The notes under the pieces are model-generated. The model had not been told where the DNA came from and ran no database searches. It worked only from the letters and a program-made list of their open reading frames with translations. A program made the position numbers and the translations under genes. From Pleurotus ostreatus/Saccharomyces cerevisiae fusant (taxonomy: Eukaryota; Opisthokonta), in NCBI GenBank assembly GCA_024196135.1, contig JAMQCK010000005.1, positions 245,960-309,959 on the forward strand: DNA of 64,000 bases, given 5' to 3'. Of the stretch, positions 55,479-64,000 are shown in pieces (the stretch's first letter is position 1; every line of letters starts with the position of its first letter).

Positions 55479-58400
55479 TCAAGGACTGAGGTGTCCGCGG
55501 GGGTTGAGCGAGGAGTACGGCGTGAAGACGTCTTCTGACGCCAGCACTGACTTGACGCGCAAGTCCTCTTCCTGCGTCTCCTGGATATACTCCTTTGGCG
55601 GCTTCGGCGCAAGCGGTGGTGGCGACGCGACGGGGACAGGCATCGGCGGCGACGGTGAGTGCCCGTTCACGCCGTTGACCCCATTCGGGGCATAGCCATT
55701 GACACCATGGGCACCATAGCCATTGCTAGCAGGGTAGCCGTTCACACCGCTCGCCCCGCTGCTCCCGCCCGCCGCCGCATCTTCGGCCGCGTACCGCGCC
55801 TGCATCATCGCCTTCTCCTCTGCAGCGCTCATCATCCGCGGGCCACTCGCAGTCGGAAGTGGCGGTCGCGTCCCCGGGCTCGCAGTGGTCTTCCTCGGTG
55901 GCGGGGATGGTGTTGCCGCAGCCGCCGCGGCTGCATCCTGTGCCTCCCACTTCCGCTTCATCGCCTCCTTCTCTGCCATCGCGCTACTCATTCCCGAGGG
56001 TGGTGCTGGCATGGGCGCAGATGCCGACGACGCGGTCACGGCCTCGAAGGAAGGCGGGAGATCCTGCGCCGCCTCTTGTGCTCGACGGTCGTTCTCCTCC
56101 CACTGGCGTGCGAGTTGCTGCTTCTCTTGCAAGGCCGTGAGTGCGTTCTTGGGTTGCTGGGGAGGCGGGCTCGTGGCATGCGCGAAGGAAGGCGGCGCGT
56201 GGTCGAAGGTGGGAGGTGATACGGCGGCGGGCGGCGGAGGAGCCTGCGAAGAGGAAGATCCACCGGCAGGGTAAAGAGTTTCGTAGGGCGCCGGTGACTG
56301 TATGTCTTGCTGCGTGCGCTGTACGGCGGCCTGAGCGGTCTGATACAGTCGCTCCTTCTCCTGTTCCGCGGTGAGGAAGGGGCGAGGGGCAGACGATGCG
56401 CCCTGATGACCGTTAGGGAAACCGTTCCCATTGGGGTGGGGCGCCGGCGCGGGTGCAGCAAAACCCAAGCCTGGAGAAGAGATGCCCTGCGTGCGCATAG
56501 CCTTGTTCTTGGCTTCGTTAAACAGCCGCTCTTTCTCTTCTTCCGCGGACGGCCATGGCGTGCTACTACCCTGACCGCGTTGCGGCTGCGGCATTTGAAT
56601 ATTGTTCGGTGGTGATGGGCTGGGCGTAATCTGCGAACTGGGTCAGCAAACCACGCCTAACGTCTCAACCGTGAACAACATCAACTTACCGGATTCGGCG
56701 ACGTCGCCAGCGCCCCCTGCACCCTCTCCACCTTCGCCCGCGCGCTCTCGAACAGCTTCGCCTTCTCATCCTCCGCACTCGGCCAGTTCGGCTTCGGCGA
56801 CGTCGACACCGCGCGCGGCGTCACCGTCTGCACGGGCGGCGCCATCCCCTGCACCGGCGGCGGCGACGCGCCCTTGCCCTGCACCCGCTCGACCTGCGCG
56901 CGCGCCTGCGAGTACAGCTTCGCCTTCTCGTCCTCCGCGCTCGGCCAGACCTTCTTCGGCGGCGTCTGCACGGCAACGGGGGCGGCCTTGGGCGATGGTG
57001 TGCGCACGGGAACGGGAGGGAGGGGCGGTTCGGGCTCGGGTTCGGGGGTAGGGATTTCGGAGGGGAGCGCGTTCATGATGGTGAAGCGGTTTCCTGCGTT
57101 CGATCCTGAGCGGGCAGATTGTGGACGGCGGCCGGAAGGCGCGGGGGTGACAGTGTTGCTGCCGGGACCATTTGCGCTGCCTGGACGAGAAGAGGCATTG
57201 TTCGCACGGGAATTACCCCCGTAGGTCGCAGGCTTCGCAGCGTTGCCCGCGTAGCCGAACTCATCTGCCCGAACTCTGTTGGACGCTGATGGTGCAGTGC
57301 CATAGGCGCTGTGATCATTCGATAGGCTTGTCCGCGGGTTGTTCGCAGGTGAGATGTCGAGCGTCGAGATGCTCTGTGAAGGCTGATGACCACCAAACGT
57401 CTGCTGCGCAGGTTGCGGTATCTGCTGCTGCAGGGAAAGACTAGGTACGGGCCCAATCCTCCTCAACGCCTCATAGGACACATTCCGCTGCCAATTGGAC
57501 ACCACAATCGGCAGGGGCATCGTGATATGCGTCCCCGTCCCCATGAGCGCCCGCACAATCAGCACATACGTGATGTCGATGTGCCGCGCCGCATTCAGCG
57601 ACGTCGTCGTATGATTCGGGCTGATCGCGCAGGTGAGCTCGCCCATGTGTTGCTGCCCGCCGTACAGCGTCGCGTTCACGGCGAACTTGTTCTCGCTGAT
57701 GATCGCCTTGCGCGTGATGGGTTCCGCGCGCTTGCCGTGCGAGCCTGGGCGGAAGATGGTGGTTTCCTCAAGTGCGAGCTCGAAGCCGCGGAGGATGACG
57801 GTGGAGAGGGAGTCGGACTTGAGGGTGGCGAGGACGCTGATGCGGTCGCCCGGGCCGTAGCAGGTGCGGTTCCGCTCGACGACTAGGGTGACGCCGGCGC
57901 CTGGCATCGTGCGGCTTTCAGGTTGGCAGTAAACGGGCCAGGTGGAGTGTATCTCGTGCTTGTCGATGATGACGGACGCCATCTCGGACACCGTCACGGA
58001 CTTCTTGCGGCGGAGGAAACCCCTAAGGAGTAAATTAGTACGTGGCGAATGTAGAGGGCGCTGAGGCGCACTTTTTGCCCTGGACGCATAGTGTGGCGAC
58101 AAGTTCGTATCGTATGCCGGCTGAGGGGGTATGAGTACGTGGATTTGCTCGCTTGCAAGAAACACACCTCGATCACCGAGCTGAATTGAGGGGGGTATGG
58201 ACTCTGGTATCCGGATGGCGAACGGAAAGTCTCCCTGCGCAGTGTCAGTAGTGTCTCAGGTAGCCGAAGTATCACGCACCGATCTGAGGGTGCCATACTC
58301 ATCGTCGCTCTGCCATAGTGTGACGGGGCTTGGCCCTACAAAGTCAAAAAACGTATTGCTCTGACCGCCTCCTGGAAGTGTCTCGACCTTGCGCAGCTCG

Positions 58401-58716
58401 ATTCGGATCCATTTGGCCTTGATGACCTGCCCCTGCGCCTGGGGGCGGACCTCGATAGCCTGCCTTGGGGTAAGCGTCTCTCACCTACGGAGGAAGTAGA
58501 CCGCACATACGCCCTTGACGGCTGCCTGTGGCCGCGAGGGACCGGGCGGGATGCCCGGGTAGCCTGTAGCACTGTCAGTTTCTGCTCGTCTTCACTCTGG
58601 ATGCGCTCACCGTCTACGAAGTCGACATTCGGGGGCGGGCGAAGATACCTGGGGCGGGATCAGCTGTACAGCACATGGCGCAAGGCACGCCAGACTAACA
58701 ACTTGACGGAGGCCAT
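55479..58716 (-). CDS. arrestin-like protein with C-terminal helical repeats
   Basis: Exons 58703-58716, 58611-58648, 58511-58563, 58280-58459, 58168-58234, 58072-58120, 56690-58022 and 55479-56630; 961 residues. The start MASVKYLRPPPNVDF comes from a 14-nt first exon. Arrestin fold blocks: VIKAKWIRIELRKVETLPGG, PFAIRIPESIPPSIQLGD, GIRYELVATLCVQGKKGFLR, DKHEIHSTWPVY, TCYGPGDRISVLATLKSD, TVILRGFELALEETTIF, and NAARHIDITYVLIVRALMGT. From about residue 480 on it is Pro/Ser/Ala-rich with repeated helices of the WPSAEDEKAKLYSQAR type. Alpha-arrestins link membrane cargo to Rsp5-type ubiquitin ligases; no clear PPxY was noted, so that role is inferred. Confidence 0.87.
55600..57000 (-). repeat. degenerate protein repeats in the arrestin-like gene
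   Basis: At least four clear units: WPSAEDEKAKLYSQARAQVE, WPSAEDEKAKLFESARAKVE, WPSAEEEKERLFNEAKNKAM and LTAEQEKERLYQTAQAAVQR, plus weaker ones (AEKEAMKRKWEAQDA, AAEEKAMMQARYAAEDA). Units are spaced 60-100 residues apart. Confidence 0.7.
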
Positions 58717-59487
58717 AACGTCACTCTCAAGCGGCGGTCGACGCGCTCGTCGTGGTCGCGCTTGTGGTGGGTGTCGCCGGCGTCGTCGCGGTCAGCGAAC
58801 AAGAGAGGTATTTGCGACTGACACAGATCAATTGCGCTTGCTAGCGCCTGAGCACACGTGTGAATTACCCCTTGCGTCGCGGGCACCTGAAACGACCAGG
58901 CGGCGGCTTCGTCGGGACCGTCACTCGTCGAACTTACACAACGACCCGTAGAGGAAGGTGTGAGGAGACTGGGTGACCAGGGGGAGGGGCCGGAGTATAG
59001 ACTCAGAACTCTGAATCATATTGAAGAAAGGATACCTCGACAATTGGAATCTCCTCACGCCTGCATTTTTGGTCAAACGGACCTGATATATACACCTCTG
59101 GCCTCCTGTTGCTCATGTCAAATGTCCTGTCGTCGCACCAGTCCAGCCAGGCAGCGAGCTCCGAGGACTTCGCGTTTCCAGTTGACGCTGCTCATCATCG
59201 CCAAGTGATGCTGTAAGAGCTTCATCTCGTCTTGCGATGGCAGAATCAGCGATGAAGGTCCTCATCTGGGCAGATCTCGCTCCATGAATTAGCTGCAGAT
59301 CCTGCGTTGAAGTTGATTGCATACCCTTGTGGGTCCAACAAGGCCTTCCTATTCGGGCGATCTTTCGGGCAACGTGACGTCGTCGGGGCGGACAATCCGC
59401 GGACCCATCATCACTCTTCCATAGACCACCACCTCTGCTCGCTGTTCCCGCCGTTTTCGACGCCTATAACGACTCACTCTGGGCACA
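58717..59487. other. divergent region between arrestin-like and Rab genes
   Basis: About 770 nt. A TATA-like TATATATA-type word lies near 59087-59094 and open frames with possible introns occur at 58720-59030, so the arrestin-like gene may have a long spliced leader. No independent gene is supported. Confidence 0.4.
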
Positions 59488-60427
<940 letters not shown>

Positions 60428-61032
60428 ATCCCCATCCCATCCTTCCCTCTCTTATATCTCCCCTATCACGACATACCCCGGCCGAGTCGAGGACATGCCG
60501 CCTATTATCATACGCCTATACGCGCTACCGCACCGAGGACAAACCAGGAAGATAGAGTGCGAGACACCTCGAAGCACTCTAGCTCCGTACGATGTATCAC
60601 CATATCTGTAAATTTATTGGGTGTAATGCTAACCGGATCATTGGACGTTGCGTTAAGTGGAATCTATGGTACGCTCTTAGTTGTCTCCATGGTGCGTTCG
60701 GAGTATACCTATGGGTTTGGGCCTTGACACAGGCAGGGCCGGCTTACCGGAGGTGAGTGAAGTTCCATTGATTGTACCGGTGAACGCGCTAACGGTATGC
60801 TAGGCGGGCTTCTTGGATATGTTGGGCTGTTAGCCGGCCTCCGTATCATGCCCGAGGGGGTCTAAAGGCGTTCATTGGCGCCGAAGCCCGTCGACCGACC
60901 CTCTTCCAATGTTTGACTGAAGCTATTCTAGCGCTCGATGTTTACTCTGCACTCGCTTATATAGCGAGGCCAGTGCATGACTGCCACCAGCGACTCTCGT
61001 CTTCACCTTCCATCTTCATCGCACTTTCCAAT
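60428..61032. other. intergenic region
   Basis: About 600 nt with the promoter of RlpA-like gene 2 at its right end. Nothing else seen. Confidence 0.4.
60955..60961 (+). promoter_or_regulatory. TATA box for RlpA-like gene 2
   Basis: TTATATA about 75 nt before the ATG at 61033. Confidence 0.5.
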
Positions 61033-61665
61033 ATGTTTTACTTGCATGAGCTCCTCCTCGCCTTCGGCGCCTTCCTGGCAGTCTACGCGGCGCCGAAGAT
61101 TTCTCCCGCTGCGCGTAAGTACGCTTTCCTGGAGCGGCGCATGATTGCTCATCGACTGCTAGCATACGAACGCCGCGCATCTGACCAGTCTTACGACGCG
61201 ACGGGTGAGTGCATTGTTCACGCCAAATTCTCTACGATACTAACCTTCATACGCCGTCATCAGCCACGTACTACGACCCCAACGGCGCCACCAGCGAATG
61301 CGGACAGAAGCTCCTGGACACGGACTCGTTCGCCGCCATCGCGGTCAACATCTACAACAAGGACCTTTGTGAGCTCTCTCGACTCCCTTCATCCCGCTTC
61401 CCTGGCTCATGACCACTTCTCTCGCGCAGGCGGCAAGACTATCGTCATCACTCGTGAGTTTCCCTCCTCCTCTACTTGATTATGCCGCGCGACAATAGTC
61501 CTAACCGCGCCCCTCCCAGACGACGACAAGCAGATCGAGGTCCCCATTGAGGAGATGTGCGCCGCGTGCGACAACAATGGGCTCGCGCTGTCCCCGGCGG
61601 CGTACAAGCAGCTTGCGAGCCTGGAAGAGAAGACGATTGCGGTGCAGTGGGATTTCTCGACGTAG
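61033..61665 (+). CDS. small secreted RlpA-like double-psi beta-barrel protein 2
   Basis: Exons 61033-61204, 61264-61368, 61430-61453 and 61520-61665; 148 residues. The first exon may contain one more intron, 61115-61162: GTAAGT donor, 48 nt, in frame, CTCAT branch and TAG acceptor, in which case the protein has 132 residues. The signal peptide is LLLAFGAFLAVYAAP (about 1-20). Barrel domain: ATYYDPNGATSECGQKLL, SFAAIAVNIYNKDLCGKTIV, EVPIEEMCAACDNNGLALSP and YKQLASLEEKTIAVQWDF. It matches RlpA-like gene 1 in fold, order and in the 24-nt exon 3, but the Cys pattern of the CPGC...LDL hallmark is changed to CAAC...LAL. Secreted, function unknown. Confidence 0.87.
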
Positions 61666-62080
61666 GGATTAGAAGTCGGGGCTGGGACGCCCGGCGAGCG
61701 CGCGGGAGTCCTCGGGTATGTATCAGGCCTACTCGTATGGTGATGGACTTCCCAAAAATCAGACGCAAGGGACTCCAAGGGTCGACTTTCTCTATATTCG
61801 TGGTTGGAAATATTTATGCGCGATCTATTTGGAGGGCGGAGGATAGCCTGCTTGGAGCGTATTCTGCGTTTCTTTCCAAATGGCCCTTGGACGTGTATTA
61901 GGCAGGATAGATGGCAGGGTACTATAGCGTCTTGTTTATACAAAGGGCCCAAGCTGCATGGTCCTGGCGTCACGGTCCTAACGCTAACTAATTCCCACGG
62001 CCGTGCCAGGGCCGCTACATTGTCTTGTACCTTGTCTTTCACCATTACCCTTGCCCTTCCTCCTGACCGTTGACTTCAGA
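61666..62080. other. intergenic region
   Basis: About 415 nt before X copy D. No divergent family Y partner was found here, unlike copies B and C. Confidence 0.4.
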
Positions 62081-63361
62081 ATGGTCAAACACCTTTGCTT
62101 CAAATGCCCCTTCTCTGGAGATACTGAAGGACTGGCGAGAGTTCAGCTTGTTCCAGACTTGACTGACGACGCGGACGAAATGGAGGTATGTATACTTTCT
62201 ACCACAGAAGCTATGTACTGCAGCTCATGAGTATAGGTTGCCCTCATCGAGTGGGTTTGGGGACTGAAGCGTGGCGGGCTCCAATACTATCTTGCTACGG
62301 CTCATAACTCACTATATTGCGCGTCCTTTACTGAATTTGTCTATCAAGGTAGCTGACCATCGCTTTTAGTGCGCAGAGACATCGCAGACCTCTACGCAAC
62401 CTTTCAGTTTATTCTCGTACCCACATATAAGACTTGCCGCGAGATCATGGACTTCATGGACCGTGCGCGTTTCCTGGGTCGAAATGACACGGATAGATCC
62501 TGGCGCCGCCCCTTGACAGCAGTGCGTACCTCGTATCCGTCTTCTATCAGAAGTCACAGGTCTGACTGGTATCAGCTTAGGACCGCAAGCGGTCTTTATC
62601 GATACGTCTTTATCCCATTTACTGACGCTGCCCGCGAACTGCAAAAGGAATTGAATCTGCAGCCGCAGACTGAAGAAGACCTAGCAGGCTGGCACCACCC
62701 ATCACTAAACGAGCCGCTGCTGAAGGGCTCCGACTCATTCCCTATCGTCGAATGCTATCCTCATCCGTACTCCGTGTGCACCCTCGCCGAGGCCGCCTTT
62801 CTGTACCACAACTACGGCACTCCAGTCGCGGCTCATTACTCCATTGCCGTGCTGCATATATACAGGCATTGGGATCTCAACAAGAAACTGGCCCATGTTC
62901 CTCAATGGTTCATCGATTCGCCTGGCATGGACGAAGACGACCTCACGGTGTCGAGCAGGGAGGGAGACGGCTATACGGTGACCTCGGACAGCAACTACCA
63001 TGCCGAGCACGTTGTGTACGACGACGAGGAAGAGTTACAGGCTCGCGTGTCCGAGTGGGCGAAAGTCGTTGACCCCGACTCCGTACCCGAGGAGCAGCCA
63101 CCGAATCCCCCCGAGCCAATCGAAGTCCGTCGCTCCGAGCGAATACGCAGGCGCTACAACCCGTACGGAAAGCCAGAGCCCGTCTATAGGCCTGACCCAG
63201 TGCGCGAAGCGCCGTGGCCATTGCCTGAAGACGCAGACCCATTCTCTTACCCACCGGCATGGACAAAGCGCACGATCCGCTTCCCGACGCGCAAGTTCTC
63301 GAGCAATGACTGGGCGTATTTCGGCTACAACGTGGGCCTGGCGACCTCTAGAAGAAAATAG
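62081..63361 (+). CDS. family X protein, copy D (solitary)
   Basis: Exons 62081-62185, 62237-62318, 62370-62521 and 62576-63361; 374 residues. Motifs in order: HLCFKCPFSGDT, VQLVPDLTDDADEME, VWGLKRGGLQYYLATAHNSL, RRDIADLYATFQFILVPTYK, RRPLTALRTASGLYRYVF, DAARELQKELNLQPQTEEDL, FPIVECYPHPYSV, HVPQWFIDSPGMDEDDLTV, VRRSERIRRRYNPY and FSSNDWAYFGYNV. Exon 2 is 82 nt, as in copies B and C, and exon 3 is 152 nt, as in copy C. The second intron (62319-62369) must begin GCGCGT, a GC-AG intron, to stay in frame; copies B and C have GT at the same place. Full length and otherwise intact. Function unknown; HNH-like relation is inferred. Confidence 0.78.
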
Positions 63362-64000
63362 CCACTCGCATTGGCCTCCATGTGGTCGCCTACCTCGCGC
63401 TGATCTCGCACCGCGGACTGTCCAGCTTAGTAGCCAAAACGCCACGGTCGTCTTCGCCTACACTGACCATGGCGAGGTCGAGCGCGTGAAAGAACAACCT
63501 CGATTCATACGCAGAACCGGGGCGACTGGCGCTCGGAATCTACCAGACTGACCCTTATTTATTGCCATTTGCCCCCATGAGACATCGGAATCAACGCCGC
63601 ACAGAGACTGCGACTCGGAGCGACCAGCTGTCGACAACTTTGTCGCTAACACCTAAGCTACACTTCTTTTTTACAAGACACGCAACCTTGGCGCGGGACG
63701 CTTACCTCAGCGTGTCTTCGGCTCCGTCAAGACACGCACGTGACCCGGCTGATCGGGGGCGCCCGGCCGGTGATTCCGGCGCCACGCGCGCCTTATCCGA
63801 TCCCGCGTCTGCCTCCGCGCCTGCCCCCGCCGCCGACCTCCCCTCGCCCGCGTCGTCGTCGTGTACCCTTTCCCATCTCCCTCTCACCATTCTTCATACC
63901 CTGTCTGGTGGCTTTTGTAAAATTGAACTCGCTAGCGCCGTCTTGAACACTCTGTATACCCTTTATCACGAATAAATTGGTTGCCAGTACTTGTGCGCGA
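63362..64000. other. downstream region at the window edge
   Basis: About 640 nt after X copy D. It includes a GC-rich Pro/Ala/Ser-type frame (63562-63975) with no family motif; it may be the leader of a gene beyond the window. Confidence 0.35.

Noticed and set aside
58564..58610. Coding continuation GERIQSEDEQKLTVLQ in the arrestin-like gene
   Set aside because: Reading through shifts the frame away from GYPGIPPGP; the stretch has donor, branch and acceptor signals and fits as a 47-nt intron.
58887..59030. An upstream first exon for the arrestin-like gene starting MIQSSESILRPLP
   Set aside because: Joining it leads to stops or wrong phase; the 14-nt exon MASVK at 58703-58716 restores a clean N-terminus.
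61407..62045. 212-codon frame on the minus strand upstream of X copy D, considered as a possible Y partner
   Set aside because: It overlaps RlpA-like gene 2 antisense and has none of the Y motifs.

Overview
The window looks like nuclear DNA of an agaricomycete fungus, probably a wood-decay polypore-type basidiomycete. The evidence is GC-rich coding sequence cut by many 45-60 nt GT-AG introns with CTNA-type branch points, TATA boxes 30-150 nt before start codons, and families typical of Agaricomycetes (DUF6535 membrane proteins, Fbox/LRR-like proteins, MYND proteins, HNH-like proteins, thaumatin-like and RlpA-like secreted proteins). Gene models were built by hand: exons were joined where splice signals, phase and family motifs agreed. 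About half the genes have five or more exons. No tRNA, rRNA, CRISPR or intact transposon was seen.

Layout. 1-10.2 kb: the 3' end of a WD40 protein resembling a TFIIIC subunit, a disordered basidiomycete protein, an NmrA-like NAD(P)-binding protein, a large disordered protein whose start codon is split by an intron, and a YheT/EMB8 alpha/beta hydrolase. 10.7-24.3 kb: three same-strand DUF6535 membrane-protein paralogues with identical internal exon lengths, interrupted by a SAM methyltransferase and a secreted thaumatin-like protein. 24.8-31.7 kb: a secreted lactonase-type beta-propeller, an MFS sugar transporter and the AP-2 mu clathrin adaptor. 31.8-43.3 kb: a second, different thaumatin-like protein, a small RlpA-like secreted protein with tandem repeats in its 5' leader and third intron, an F-box-like protein, a membrane-anchored alpha/beta hydrolase, a MYND zinc-finger protein, and the ribosome-collision E3 ligase Hel2/ZNF598. 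Degenerate copies of the MYND 5' end and of the hydrolase 3' end lie nearby.

43.8-53.0 kb and 62.1-63.4 kb form the most unusual part. Two related gene families occur as divergent pairs. Family Y (two copies, plus strand) keeps what looks like a complete HNH signature (C-LLTG, AH/IH-x-R, N...H-x-x-FD, LIP). Family X (minus strand) looks like a degenerate HNH-like relative with a new C-terminal half ending in a conserved FSSNDWAYF motif. X and Y are paired at 45.0-48.2 kb and again at 49.4-53.0 kb. There is also a solitary full-length X at 62.1 kb, a 5'-truncated X beside Hel2, and a lone X first exon at 48.6 kb. One tandem duplication that also copied the Hel2 5' end explains the truncated X and a broken RING fragment next to it.

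53.4-64.0 kb: an F-box protein, a long arrestin-like protein with WPSAEDEK-type repeats, a Rab GTPase with Thr at the catalytic Gln position, a second RlpA-like secreted protein sharing a 24-nt exon with the first, and the solitary X copy. Most genes have independent promoters; the divergent X/Y pairs are the only clear case where arrangement suggests joint function.
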